DNA of 64,000 bases from Pikeienuella piscinae (lineage in GTDB: Bacteria; Pseudomonadota; Alphaproteobacteria; Rhodobacterales; Rhodobacteraceae), in the NCBI RefSeq assembly GCF_011044155.1, contig NZ_CP049056.1, positions 186,001 to 250,000 on the forward strand, in the 5' to 3' direction. How positions within the stretch are numbered: the first letter of the stretch is position 1; the number at the start of each line of letters is the position of its first letter. The position numbers were made by a program, and so were the translations under genes. Shown one piece after another: positions 25,631-34,461 of the stretch. The notes below the pieces were generated by a model. The model was given only the letters and a program-made list of their open reading frames with translations. It was not told the origin of the DNA and did no database searches.

Positions 25631-26330
25631 TCAGCGAAGCGGCGCAGGTGAAGCGCGGGCGGCCTTCAACGCGTCGAGAAGGGCTTCGGGCTCGTTCGCC
25701 TCGGCCTTCACCATCACCCAGCCGCCGAAATGATCGGGTTCGGAGAAATGGGCGTTATCCGTCGCGACGAGGTTCGCGACGCCGGCCCTCGGAAAGCAAG
25801 AGATCCCGCGTCGCGAACCCGTGCGGGCGGTCGGCGCCGACGCCGCATGTTTGATTATAGACGTCGACCGCATGCGCCGCCTCGATGCTTCGGGCGTCGG
25901 CCAGCGTCAGGCCGGACCATTCGGGACGCGCGATGGCGACGAAGGCCCCGGCGGCGCGGGCGCGGGCGCGGGCGGCGATGGCGGCGCCGCTCTCTTGTCC
26001 GTCGACCGGCAGGAAATGCGGCGCGTCGCCGGGCGCGAAATCCTGCGGGAGGCCGACCGCGAGGATATGCCAGAGCTCGCCATTCTCCATCGCGCCGGAG
26101 TGGAGTTCGGCGCCGAGGATGGTGGTGAACCGGTTGTCGCGATATGGGGCCGTGTTGGTGATCGGGTAGTCGAAAAGGCCAATGAAATGATCGGTGAGGG
26201 CGATGAAATCATACCCTTCCTCCCGATAGCGACGGCAAACCTCTTCGCGGGCGAGAACGCCGTCGGGCCGTGTCGAATGGGTGTGGAGATTGCCGCGATA
26301 GAAGGCTCCTGCGGCGGTGAAGGCGAGCGG
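25631..26330 (-). pseudogene. Decayed PHP-domain phosphoesterase
   Basis: Reading leftward from about 26330, one frame gives GNLHTHSTRPDG, EEVCRRYREEGYDFIALTDH, GAELHSGA and HILAVGL: PHP metal-binding motifs I and II and later ligands. It then gives VAIARPEWSGLT, where PHP proteins normally have His before Pro; CGT here could arise from CAT by one change. Near 25783 the frame breaks. Continuing needs a shift from the frame ending LLLSEGR to the one reading VANLVATDNAHFSEPDHFGG, then the tail ends early after LDALKAA. No ATG, GTG or TTG start exists in frame upstream of the HTHST motif before the divergent gene at 26447. Frameshift, missing start and lost ligand together indicate a pseudogene; assembly error could explain one but hardly all. 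Confidence 0.72.
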
Positions 26331-26446
26331 GCGCTTGGCGGTGTCCTCTGGCGGTCCGGCGCGGGCGCGCCGGCTTCGCGACGCTTGGGTTTGAAGCCTC
26401 GTCCAGGCTAGCGTCGCGCCGGTGCGATTAGAAAGAGGAAAAAAGC

Positions 26447-27217
26447 ATGGCGCGGGTCGGATTCATCGGAACTGGAGAGATCGCCGCTGCTCTGGCGCGA
26501 GGGCTCGCCGGTCGCGGGCATGAGATCGTCGTCTCGGAGCGCGGCGCCGGTTTCGCCGCCGCGCTCGACGCGGAGATCCCCGAGCTTTCCGTCGCCGCCA
26601 ACCAGGACGTGCTCGATCGGACGGACGTGGTTTTTCTCTGCCTGATGGAACGCGCTGCGGAGGAAGCGCTAACGCCGCTGAATTTCCGGCGCGATCAGCG
26701 GATCGTCTCCGTCATGCTCGCGGTCGATCTCGCCACGCTCGCCCGGCTCTGCGCGCCGGCGAAGGAGATCAGCATCACCATTCCTTTGCCCTTCATCCGC
26801 GCCGGCGGCTGCCCGCTGCCGGTGTTTCCCGAGAGCACGGCGCTGGCGGAGCTTTACGGCGACCGCAACACGATCATCCCGCTGGGCTCCGAGGCGGCGA
26901 TCCCACCGCATTTCGCCGCTTCGGCGATGTGTTCGAGCGTCTATGATCATCTAATGACCGGCGCCGAATGGCTGGCGGGACTGACCGGCGACAAGGCGGG
27001 CGCGGAGGCGTATCTGATCGCCCTGATCGGCGGTTATCTCGCGCAGACCCCGCTTGACGGGAAGGACCAACTCGCCGCGGTGCTGGAGAGCCTGGACACC
27101 GAGGGAGGCCTCAATACGACGCTGCGCGAGCATATGCGCATGCGGGGGGCGAACGCCGCGCTGATTGATGGGCTCGACGGGTTTCGCGAGCGACTCGGCC
27201 TGCCGCGCGATACCTGA
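26447..27217 (+). CDS. NAD(P)-binding pyrroline-5-carboxylate reductase-like (ProC-like) protein
   Basis: The 256-residue protein begins MARVGFIGTGEIAAALARGL, a GxGxxA/G NADP-binding motif, with AGAGGA-type ribosome binding site (aaagaggaa) upstream. The N-terminal half resembles ProC and F420-NADP oxidoreductases: HEIVVSERG, DRTDVVFLCLMERAAEEAL, then ITIPLPFIRAGGCPLPVF, close to the ProC segment IRAMPNTP in position but not in sequence. The C-terminal helical half has EYL-like AEAYLIALIGGYLAQ and GGLNTTLREHMRMRG, similar to the ProC GGxT block. It is probably a dehydrogenase or reductase outside proline synthesis. It is convergent with recF, with one base between their stop codons. Confidence 0.75.
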   Translation: MARVGFIGTGEIAAALARGLAGRGHEIVVSERGAGFAAALDAEIPELSVAANQDVLDRTDVVFLCLMERAAEEALTPLNFRRDQRIVSVMLAVDLATLARLCAPAKEISITIPLPFIRAGGCPLPVFPESTALAELYGDRNTIIPLGSEAAIPPHFAASAMCSSVYDHLMTGAEWLAGLTGDKAGAEAYLIALIGGYLAQTPLDGKDQLAAVLESLDTEGGLNTTLREHMRMRGANAALIDGLDGFRERLGLPRDT

Positions 27218-27218
27218 C

Positions 27219-28322
27219 TCAGCCGGCGCCGACGTGAATGATCTGCCCGCGCGCGCCGAGCGCCTCGAAAAGCTCGGCGCCTGTCCCCGTCATGAAAGCC
27301 GGCGCGCCGAGCGCGACGATCTCGTCGAAAAGCGCGGCGCGCCGATCCGCGTCGAGATGCGCCGCGATTTCATCCAGGAGCAGAACCGGCGACGCGCCCC
27401 GCTCTGCCGCCAACGCGCGCGCGTCTGCGAGGATGATGGAGATCAGGAGCGCCTTCTGTTCGCCGGTGGAGGCGAGCCGCGCCTCCACGCCCTTCCCGTC
27501 ATGTGTCGCGATCAGATCGCTCCGGTGCGGCCCTTGAAGCGCGCGCCCGGCGGAGGCGTCTGCGGCGCGCCCCGCAGCCAGCGCCATCCTGAGCGCAGTC
27601 TCCGCTTCATCCTCCGCCGCGCGCGGATCGTCCGCCGCGGCGACTCGCGCCTCGGTCGCGCCCTCGATCCGGAGCCCGGCGCGGGGAAACGCGCTCGCGG
27701 CGTCGTCCTGAGCCGCGATCAGGCGCGCCACCGTCTCAACCCGGGCGCGGGCGATCCCGGCGCCGGCCTTCGCCATCCGCGCCTCCAGCGCGTCGATCCA
27801 GGCGGGGTCGCGCCGCCCCTCGGCGAAGAGACGGTTTCGCTCGCGCATCGCGTGTTCGTAGGCGAGGGTGCGTTCGCCATGACCCGGCTCGAAGCTGAGC
27901 GTGGCGCGGTCGAGAAAGCGCCGCCGTTCGGATGGACCTTCGGTCCAGAGCCGGTCCATCGCCGGAGTGAGCCAAAGCATCGGCAAGAGCGCGCCGAGCG
28001 CGGCTTGCGGCGCCGTCTTTCCGTCGATCTCCACCGATCGGCGCTGGCCGGGCAGGGCGCCCGTCGCGACCTCATGCGCGCCCGAAGGCGTCTCGACGCG
28101 CGCGCGCACTTTCCAGCCGATCGGATCGGGCCGGCGCGCAAGTTCGTCCGCGGCGGCGCGCCGAAGCCCGCGGCCGGGAGAAAGCATGGATATCGCTTCG
28201 AGGATATTGGTCTTGCCCGCCCCGTTCGGGCCATAGAGCGCGACCGGGCGGTCGTCGACCTCCAGCGCAAAGGCCGCGTGGGAGCGGAAATGCGAAAGGC
28301 TGATAGAGCGGAGCGCGGCCAT
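27219..28322 (-). CDS. recF: DNA replication and repair protein RecF
   Basis: The 367-residue protein starts at the ATG at 28322, 52 bases after dnaN. It shows the family N-terminus LRSISLSHFRSHAAFALEV, Walker A GPNGAGKTNILEAISML at 31-47, PMLWLTPAMDRLW (the conserved stretch before the arms), SERRRFLDRATLSFEPGH, LQGPHRSDL, the signature-like STGEQKALLISIIL and Walker B PVLLLDEIAAHLD. RecF binds at single-strand gaps and helps RecO and RecR load RecA. Length matches other alphaproteobacterial RecF proteins. The gene is downstream of dnaN as usual, but dnaA is not next to the pair. Confidence 0.96.
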   Translation of the reverse strand: MAALRSISLSHFRSHAAFALEVDDRPVALYGPNGAGKTNILEAISMLSPGRGLRRAAADELARRPDPIGWKVRARVETPSGAHEVATGALPGQRRSVEIDGKTAPQAALGALLPMLWLTPAMDRLWTEGPSERRRFLDRATLSFEPGHGERTLAYEHAMRERNRLFAEGRRDPAWIDALEARMAKAGAGIARARVETVARLIAAQDDAASAFPRAGLRIEGATEARVAAADDPRAAEDEAETALRMALAAGRAADASAGRALQGPHRSDLIATHDGKGVEARLASTGEQKALLISIILADARALAAERGASPVLLLDEIAAHLDADRRAALFDEIVALGAPAFMTGTGAELFEALGARGQIIHVGAG

Positions 28323-28374
28323 TCCGGTCGTCAGACGGCGGGCGCCGCCGCGCGTGGGGCGGGCGGCGTTCCGG

Positions 28375-29490
28375 TCACACTCGCATCGGCATGACGACGT
28401 AGATCGCGCTGTCGTCGTCGCCCTCGCGCACAAGCGTCGGGTCGCCGGGGCCATTGAACAGGAGGACGGCGTTCTCCCGATCCACCTGGCCGGCGATCTC
28501 GAGAAGATATTTCGCGTTGAAGCCGATCTCCATCGGTTCGTCGGTGTAGGCGACCGCCATCTCGTCGGTCGCCGACCCGCTATCCGGCGCGTTGACCGAA
28601 AGCGTCAGCCGGTCCTCTGAAAGGCTCAGTTTGACGGCGCGCGAGCGCTCGGCCGAGACTGTGGCGACGCGATCCACCGTGCGAGCGAAATCGGCGGCGT
28701 CGACCTCCATCCGCTTCGTATTGTTGGCGGGGATCACCCGTGTGTAATCCGGAAAGGCGCCATCGATGACTTTCGAAGTCAGCGTCAGATCGCTCGCCGC
28801 GAAGCGGATCTTGGTTTCGGACACGGACACGGCGATCGTCGCTTCATCATCCTCCAGAAGCTTTCTCAACTCGCCCACGGTCTTGCGCGGAACAATCACG
28901 CCAGGGCAGCCCGCGGCGCCCTCCGGCAGGTCGGTGTCGATCCGCGCCAGGCGGTGCCCGTCGGTGGCGACGGCGCGCAGCTTCGGCGGAGTCGCCTCGG
29001 GCGCATGGAGATAGACACCGTTGAGATAATAGCGCGTCTCTTCGGTCGAGATCGCGAAATTCGCTTTTTCGAAGAGGCGCCGCAGCGCCGGCGCGGCGAT
29101 CTCGTAGCTGGTCTGATACTCCGCTGAGGCCATGACCGGGAAATCCTCGCGCGGCAGGGTCGGCAGGGTGAAGCGCGCGCGTCCGGCGGTCACTTCGAGG
29201 CGACCGTCGCCGACCGCATCGTCCAACGTCACGGTCGCGCCGTCGGGCAACTTGCGGGCGATTTCATGCAGGACATGCGCCGGCGCTGTGGTCGAACCGG
29301 CGGTCGAGACCATCGCGGGCATCGACTCGCGGATCTCGATGTCGAGATCGGTGGCGCGGAACGACACCGCAGCGCCCTCCGCCTCGATCAGCACGTTCGA
29401 GAGGATCGGGATCGTTGTCCGCCGCTCCACCACGCCCTGCGCCCGGCTCATCGCCTTCAGCAGCGCCGCCCGTTCGATGCTGATCTTCAT
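28375..29490 (-). CDS. dnaN: DNA polymerase III beta subunit (sliding clamp)
   Basis: The 371-residue protein begins MKISIERAALLKAMSRAQG and has VERRTTIPILSNVLIEA, VSFRATDLDIEI, AGRARFTLPTLPREDFP, RYYLNGVYLH, LRAVATDGHRLAR and the C-terminal VMPMRV. These cover all three clamp subdomains, including the hydrophobic pocket residues that bind polymerase peptides. The dimeric ring tethers polymerase III and many repair factors to DNA. It is upstream of recF in the same direction. The 173-base region on its 5' side carries its promoter and separates it from an unrelated nucleotidase gene, so the usual dnaA neighbour is absent. Chromosome replication origin signals were not seen here. Confidence 0.98.
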   Translation of the reverse strand: MKISIERAALLKAMSRAQGVVERRTTIPILSNVLIEAEGAAVSFRATDLDIEIRESMPAMVSTAGSTTAPAHVLHEIARKLPDGATVTLDDAVGDGRLEVTAGRARFTLPTLPREDFPVMASAEYQTSYEIAAPALRRLFEKANFAISTEETRYYLNGVYLHAPEATPPKLRAVATDGHRLARIDTDLPEGAAGCPGVIVPRKTVGELRKLLEDDEATIAVSVSETKIRFAASDLTLTSKVIDGAFPDYTRVIPANNTKRMEVDAADFARTVDRVATVSAERSRAVKLSLSEDRLTLSVNAPDSGSATDEMAVAYTDEPMEIGFNAKYLLEIAGQVDRENAVLLFNGPGDPTLVREGDDDSAIYVVMPMRV

Positions 29491-29663
29491 GTCTTCAGGT
29501 CCCTCTCGACCGGCCGGTCGGCCGGATACGCCCCTCGTGATGGACGGCGGAGCGTAACGGATTCCGACCGGCGGTCAATCGGCCGAAGGCGCTGATGCGG
29601 TCCGCGCGTCCGAAATCCGGAAAGCTGCGCCGATGGGGCGCGATTCTCCGGCTCCGTCGGAGC

Positions 29664-31511
29664 CTATTCCGGAAGCCTGAGTTCCTGCCCGATGGACAGA
29701 ACGGCCCCGGACGGGAGGCCGTTCATTTCGATGATCCGCGTGTAGAGCGTCGCATCGCCGAGTTTCGCCTTGGCGATGTCCCAGAGCGTGTCGCCCGGGC
29801 GCACGACATAGATCATAGCGGTGTCGGCCGCCGTGGCGGGATCCGCGCTTTTCGCCGCCGGCTTCTCGGAGTCGGCGGTCATGGCTGCGCCTGAACCGAA
29901 GCCCGCGCCCTCGACAATGTTGCCGAGGAGCTTGGGCTGATAGGGCGAATGCGCCCCGAGGTATGCGGCGACCGCTTCCTCGAGATTAGGGCCGTAATCA
30001 TAGGCGTCCATCGCCTTGTCGCGGAACGTCGCGTATCCGTCGCCGCCGCCGCGCATGTAGTTGTTGGTGACGACGCCATAGACCGTCTCCGGCTCGATCG
30101 GCGCCCAGCCGTCGCCGGCCTTCACCTCCACGGTGGTGATGCGGGAGCCCGGCTCCCTGTCGGCGTCGAAGGCGTAGCGCAGCCCCGCGACCTGCGCGAA
30201 GCGTCCGGCCCCCTCTTCGATCTTTGAGACGGCGTTCTCCAGCGCCTCAACCACATCGGCGCCCTTCAGCTTCATCGTCGCGATGGTGTTCTGGAACGGC
30301 AACACCGTCAGCACCTCGCCCATCGTCACAGGACCGGCGTCGATCGAGGCGCGAAGTCCGCCGCCATTGGCGATCGCGATCGTGATCCCGCTCGGCGCGG
30401 TCTTGGCGAGCATCGCCTCGGCGACGAGAACGCCCATCTCGCATTCTCTCGCGCGGCAACTCGCGCGCTCACCGTCGATCGACGCCGCGGCTTCGGCGAC
30501 CACCTTGGCCTTGATCTCTTCCAGCGGCTTCGCAAGCTCCGCCACACGGGCCGCCATCGCGGGATCGGGCGTCACCGACGCGTCGAGCAGCATCGAATCG
30601 CCCTCGGCGAACAGCACATTGCCCTCATCGTCGAAATCGACGGTCAGATCGCCAATATACTTGGAATAGGCGTAGGACTGCACGATGGGCACGAGCGCGC
30701 CGGCGGGCCCGGTCACCCAGGTCGGATAGCCGCCCTGGCGTTTCGGGTCGGAGGCGGACAGAAAAGTGTGGCTGTGGCCGCCGACGATCACGTCGATTCC
30801 CGGCGCCGCGGCTGCGATCTCCAGGTCGCGGGGGAAGCCGGAATGGGTGAGCGCGATGATCTTGTTGACGCCCTGTTTCTCCAGCTCGGGCACGGCGCGC
30901 GCGAGGTAGGCGATCTCGTCCTCGAACTTCACGTTGGGTCCGGGCGCCGAGGTTTCATCCGTGTCGGTGGCGAGAACCGAGACGACGCCGATCTTCTCGC
31001 CGCCGACATTCAGGACGACATATCCGGGTATTTTGTTCGCGAGCAAGGGTTCGCCCGAAACGTCGGTGTTGCCGGAGATGATGGGATAATTCACCTTCGC
31101 GAGATAGTCCGCGAGGACGCGGGGACCGTCGTCGAACTCGTGATTGCCGAGCGCGACCACGTCGAGCCCTATCTCGTTCATCAGTTGCGCCGTCGCGTCA
31201 CCCTTGTAAGTCGTATAAAAGAGAGAGCCTTGGAACTCGTCGCCCGCCGAAATCGTGATGACGTTCTCGTCCGCGAGTTCCGCGCGCCGTTTGTCGAGCC
31301 AGGTTTTCATCCTGGCGATGCCGCCGAAGCACTCGCCCGCCTCGTCCTCCTCGGATGAGCAGGGACCATCATATTTCGATACCGGTTCGAAGCGACTGTG
31401 GAAATCGTTGAAATGCAGGATCGTGAGCCGGTAGTCGGCGCTTGCTGCGCCGGCCATTGCGGCGACGGCGACGGCGGCCGCCAGCGTTGCGAGAGAACGG
31501 GGGGCGGTCAT
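29664..31511 (-). CDS. Periplasmic 5'-nucleotidase/metallophosphatase with C-terminal LysM domain
   Basis: The 615-residue protein starts with a signal peptide (residues 1-25, ending ASADY). The metallophosphatase domain has LTILHFNDFHSRFEP, ISAGDEFQGSLFY, ALGNHEFDDG, LTHSGFPRDLE and VGGHSHTFL, the five metal-ligand blocks of UshA. The 5'-nucleotidase C-terminal domain includes IAIANGGGLRASIDAG, VTMGEVLTVLPFQNT and NNYMRGGGDGYATF. After an Ala/Lys linker, residues 565-615 form a LysM domain (YVVRPGDTLWDIAKAKLGD). It should dephosphorylate nucleotides in the periplasm, with LysM holding it to peptidoglycan. LysM on a nucleotidase is unusual but occurs in alphaproteobacteria. It would feed the nucleoside transporter encoded at 36.7-41.3 kb. 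Confidence 0.92.
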   Translation of the reverse strand: MTAPRSLATLAAAVAVAAMAGAASADYRLTILHFNDFHSRFEPVSKYDGPCSSEEDEAGECFGGIARMKTWLDKRRAELADENVITISAGDEFQGSLFYTTYKGDATAQLMNEIGLDVVALGNHEFDDGPRVLADYLAKVNYPIISGNTDVSGEPLLANKIPGYVVLNVGGEKIGVVSVLATDTDETSAPGPNVKFEDEIAYLARAVPELEKQGVNKIIALTHSGFPRDLEIAAAAPGIDVIVGGHSHTFLSASDPKRQGGYPTWVTGPAGALVPIVQSYAYSKYIGDLTVDFDDEGNVLFAEGDSMLLDASVTPDPAMAARVAELAKPLEEIKAKVVAEAAASIDGERASCRARECEMGVLVAEAMLAKTAPSGITIAIANGGGLRASIDAGPVTMGEVLTVLPFQNTIATMKLKGADVVEALENAVSKIEEGAGRFAQVAGLRYAFDADREPGSRITTVEVKAGDGWAPIEPETVYGVVTNNYMRGGGDGYATFRDKAMDAYDYGPNLEEAVAAYLGAHSPYQPKLLGNIVEGAGFGSGAAMTADSEKPAAKSADPATAADTAMIYVVRPGDTLWDIAKAKLGDATLYTRIIEMNGLPSGAVLSIGQELRLPE

Positions 31512-31565
31512 CAGAAGCCTCCTACCTGATACGATGCAAAACCGTGAGCTTTTGTCAGGGCGCCG

Positions 31566-32792
31566 TCAAGACGGGGCGCGCCGCCGATTGGCGCCGATTT
31601 CCGGCGTTCCGAACTCCGCGTGGCAAATATCGGCGAGCCGGGCGACGCCGTCACGGATCGCCTCTGGCGCCGGATTGGCGAAGCAGAGCCGGATCCAGCG
31701 ACCGGCGTCGGCGCCCTTCGACCATTCGCGCCCGGGATTGACCGCGACGCCCCCGGCGAGCGCGACCTCGGCCAGGCGCGTCGTCTCCACGCCTTCGGGC
31801 AGCTTGACCCAGAGGAAAATGCCGCCGGGCGGGCGTTCGAACTCCACGGACGCGCCGAAATGCTCATCCAGCGCGTCGATCAGCGCGTCGAGCTTCGCCT
31901 CCAGCGCCCGGTTCAGTCCGGCGACGTGATCGTCAAAATGCGTCGCGCAGAACTCCGCCAGCACCATCTGCTCGAGCGCGCCCGAACCCGCGTCATGTTT
32001 CACCGAGAGAATGTGCGAAAGTACCGCCCAGGGCGCGACGATGTAGCCGACGCGAAGCGCCGGCGCGATGGACTTGGAGAAGGAGCCGACATGGATCACC
32101 AGCCCCTCACGGTCCAGCGCGTGGAGCGCGGGCGGGCGTTCGCCTGACCAGATCAGATCGGAATAGCACTCATCCTCGAAGATCGGGACGCCGTGCCGCG
32201 CCGCCAGCGCGACGAACCGTATGCGCCGCTCTTCGGGCATGATCGTGCCGGTCGGGTTGTGGACGGTCGGGATCGTGTAGATGTATTTCGCCTTGGTTCC
32301 TTGGCCGTCCAGCTGCTTTAGCGCGGTCTCCAGCGCGTCGATGTCCATGCCGCCCGCATCGACGGGTATCGTGACGATCTCGACCCCGGCGCGCGCGAGA
32401 CGTGGAAAGACGCCGCCGTAATTCGACTCTTCCACGATCACCGTGTCGCCTGGCGCGAGCATCGCGGCGTTGATCAGGTCGATCGCCTGGAGCGAGCCGG
32501 AGGTGAGCAGGATCTCGTCAGGGTCCACATCCATCGCCGCCGCGCGCTTCAGTTTCGCGCAGAGAAATTCGCGGAGCGGGCGATAGCCGAGCGGCCCGGA
32601 TTGCAGGAAATATGTGCCGAGATTCGAACCCTCGCGCATCAGCACCGCGTCGGCGGCGGCGCGGAGGGCTTCGACCGGCACCGAGGCTTCGTCATTGTGG
32701 CCGCCAACGAAGTTATATGCGGGAAACCCCGTCCAGCGAGCGGCCGCCGGTGGCAGGTCCTCCCGTACGAAGGCGTTGAAATCGAAGCTCAT
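31566..32792 (-). CDS. PLP-dependent aminotransferase, class I/II (2-aminoadipate/MocR-like, no DNA-binding domain)
   Basis: The 408-residue protein is a fold-type I aminotransferase: [59 protein letters not shown], the Schiff-base lysine in [20 protein letters not shown] and [10 protein letters not shown]. The pattern [20 protein letters not shown] at the N-terminus places it with LysN/ARO8 and MocR-associated aminotransferases, but it lacks the GntR domain. Likely substrates are aromatic or branched amino acids, or 2-aminoadipate. Its start overlaps the end of rnhA by four bases, in a run of rnhA-linked genes on the same strand. Confidence 0.9.
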   Translation of the reverse strand: MSFDFNAFVREDLPPAAARWTGFPAYNFVGGHNDEASVPVEALRAAADAVLMREGSNLGTYFLQSGPLGYRPLREFLCAKLKRAAAMDVDPDEILLTSGSLQAIDLINAAMLAPGDTVIVEESNYGGVFPRLARAGVEIVTIPVDAGGMDIDALETALKQLDGQGTKAKYIYTIPTVHNPTGTIMPEERRIRFVALAARHGVPIFEDECYSDLIWSGERPPALHALDREGLVIHVGSFSKSIAPALRVGYIVAPWAVLSHILSVKHDAGSGALEQMVLAEFCATHFDDHVAGLNRALEAKLDALIDALDEHFGASVEFERPPGGIFLWVKLPEGVETTRLAEVALAGGVAVNPGREWSKGADAGRWIRLCFANPAPEAIRDGVARLADICHAEFGTPEIGANRRRAPS

Positions 32793-33289
32793 CTTTTCTC
32801 TCCGGCGGCTTGTTTGCTGCGGCTCCTGCGTTCACTCGCGGGTTTGTAGGGCGCCATCCCTTCGCGCGCCAGAAGGTCGGCGCGCTCGTTCTCCTCGTGC
32901 CCGGCATGGCCCTTGACCCATTCCCAGGTCACGTCGTGGCGCGCCTGCGCCTCGTCGAGCGCACGCCAGAGGTCCTCATTCTTCACCGGTTTCCGGTCGG
33001 CTGTTTTCCAGCCATTCCGCTTCCAACCGTGCATCCATTGTGTGACACCGCCTTTCACATATGCAGAATCGGTGACGACGGTGATGCGGGTGGGGCGGCC
33101 GAGGGCGTTCAGCGCCTCGATCGCCGCGGTCAGTTCCATTCGGTTATTGGTCGTCATCGCCTCGCCACCCTTGAGGGCGCGTTCGCGCGTGACGACGCCG
33201 TCGCGCCGCGCGACCAGCAGCGCGCCCCAGCCGCCGGGCCCGGGATTGCCGGAGCAGGCGCCGTCGGTATAGGCGGTGAACTCGATCAT
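32789..33289 (-). CDS. rnhA: Ribonuclease HI
   Basis: This 166-residue protein carries all four catalytic acidic residues of RNase HI: D9 in [21 protein letters not shown]52 in [14 protein letters not shown]74 in VVTDSAYV and D138 in [12 protein letters not shown], plus the conserved His in [11 protein letters not shown]. It cleaves RNA in RNA-DNA hybrids during replication and R-loop removal. The C-terminus ends in a basic tail. It sits between a methyltransferase gene upstream (four-base overlap) and an aminotransferase downstream (four-base overlap), so the three are probably cotranscribed. Confidence 0.97.
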   Translation of the reverse strand: MIEFTAYTDGACSGNPGPGGWGALLVARRDGVVTRERALKGGEAMTTNNRMELTAAIEALNALGRPTRITVVTDSAYVKGGVTQWMHGWKRNGWKTADRKPVKNEDLWRALDEAQARHDVTWEWVKGHAGHEENERADLLAREGMAPYKPASERRSRSKQAAGEKR

Positions 33290-33897
33290 TCGCGGGCTTC
33301 CGCGGGCTTCTTGCAGAGGATGTGCATCACCTGTTCGGGAACCCCGTCATAGCCGCCGCCCTTGTTCTCGTGGATCTCGATGTTGTGGAACCCCGTATCC
33401 TCAAGCAATTTCACAATCTCGTCCCTCTCAAAATAGGTATAGAACCGGCCGAGCGAGTCGCGCGTCTCTCCCGCGCCGCGCTTCAGCCCGAGATAGAAGA
33501 CCCCGCCGGGAAGAAGCGCGCGTTCGATGCGCGTGAGATTGCCCGGCATCGCTTCGCGCGGCGCGTGGAGCAGGCAGAAGGAGGCCCAGACGCCCGCATA
33601 AAGCCCGCTTTCCGCGAACTGCTCGAAACGCATGACGTTGACATTGAGTCCGGTGAGCTTCGCCGCTTCCCCGGCCAGCGCGGCGGAGCCGTCGAACGCA
33701 TCGACGCGTCGCCCCGCGTCCAGCATCCGCTTCGCCGCCCAACCACCGCCGCAGCCATAGTCGAGAAGACGACCGTCCGCTGGAGACATCGCGATGAACC
33801 TGTCGAGCGAAACGTATTCGCCGCTCGGCGCCGCCCAGATGGCGTAGTTCGCGCCCTCCCGGTCATAGAAACGGAGCGTCGCTTCGTCGCCGCTCAT
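33286..33897 (-). CDS. Class I SAM-dependent methyltransferase
   Basis: The 203-residue protein is started at the ATG at 33897 behind GGGGAA; a longer upstream frame has no family character. It has the SAM-binding motif [20 protein letters not shown] near residues 43-62, [35 protein letters not shown] and a [14 protein letters not shown] strand. Such small Methyltransf_11/25 proteins act on small molecules; one with [20 protein letters not shown] is common beside rnhA in Rhodobacterales. The true substrate is unknown. The stop overlaps the rnhA start. Confidence 0.88.
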   Translation of the reverse strand: MSGDEATLRFYDREGANYAIWAAPSGEYVSLDRFIAMSPADGRLLDYGCGGGWAAKRMLDAGRRVDAFDGSAALAGEAAKLTGLNVNVMRFEQFAESGLYAGVWASFCLLHAPREAMPGNLTRIERALLPGGVFYLGLKRGAGETRDSLGRFYTYFERDEIVKLLEDTGFHNIEIHENKGGGYDGVPEQVMHILCKKPAEARE

Positions 33898-33929
33898 TTC
33901 CCCGTTCTCCGGCGTCGCGGCGGGCCGCC

Positions 33930-34388
33930 TCAAAGCGCGAATCCCGCGCCGTTGGCGATAAGCCAGAGGCAGGCGGTGACGATCGCGGTCAGAAGAACAC
34001 GGAGCGAAAGCCACCAGCGGGGCGCCATCTTCGCCCGCCAGAAGAGATAGTCGATCGGCAACAGCGCGGGAAAGCCGAAGAGCAGGATCTCCACCGTATC
34101 GCCCGGCGCGACGAGCATCGCGACGAAAATACCAGCCGCAGGCGCGCCGGCGAGTCCGAGCCAGCGCCAGCCGGCGCGGCCCGAGGCGCGGTTCGCCCCC
34201 GCCGCGAAGCCCCAGAAGACCCCGCTCATGTAAGCGAAGAGAAGCGGCCCGAAGACTTCGATAATCACCAGGGGGGGAGCGGAGTCCGATTCCCACGCCG
34301 GCAGATGCGCCGCCGCCGCGCCATAGATGAAGGGGATCAGCCCCATGAGGCCGATCGCCAGCGGCGGGCGCGGGATCGAGAAACTCAA
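33930..34388 (-). CDS. DUF3429 family integral membrane protein
   Basis: The 152-residue protein is mostly hydrophobic with about five membrane segments and a family-typical opening RPPLAIGLMGLIPFIYGAAA. FGPLLFAYMSGVFWGFA and LSLRVLLTAIVTACLWL are also characteristic. DUF3429 proteins are small bacterial inner-membrane proteins, with a relative in mitochondria (TMEM69), of unknown function. It lies upstream of the methyltransferase with a 32-base gap and downstream of ispH by 73 bases, so it may be part of the ispH-rnhA run. Confidence 0.85.
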   Translation of the reverse strand: MSFSIPRPPLAIGLMGLIPFIYGAAAAHLPAWESDSAPPLVIIEVFGPLLFAYMSGVFWGFAAGANRASGRAGWRWLGLAGAPAAGIFVAMLVAPGDTVEILLFGFPALLPIDYLFWRAKMAPRWWLSLRVLLTAIVTACLWLIANGAGFAL

Positions 34389-34461
34389 TTTCGCCCCGTC
34401 GCCGGCGCCGCGCGTACGCGCGACTTCCCGGCCGGGCAGGCGGGAAGGAGGCGGAGCGCGA

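Noticed and set aside
25950-25980. Tandem GCGCGG repeats
   Set aside because: They encode an Ala-Arg run within the PHP pseudogene frame; too short and too common in GC-rich coding DNA to call a repeat element, though they may mark slippage.
32619-32640. GATTCGAACCCTCG, like a tRNA T-loop on the minus strand
   Set aside because: It encodes the REGSNLG stretch of the aminotransferase and no acceptor or anticodon arm fits around it.
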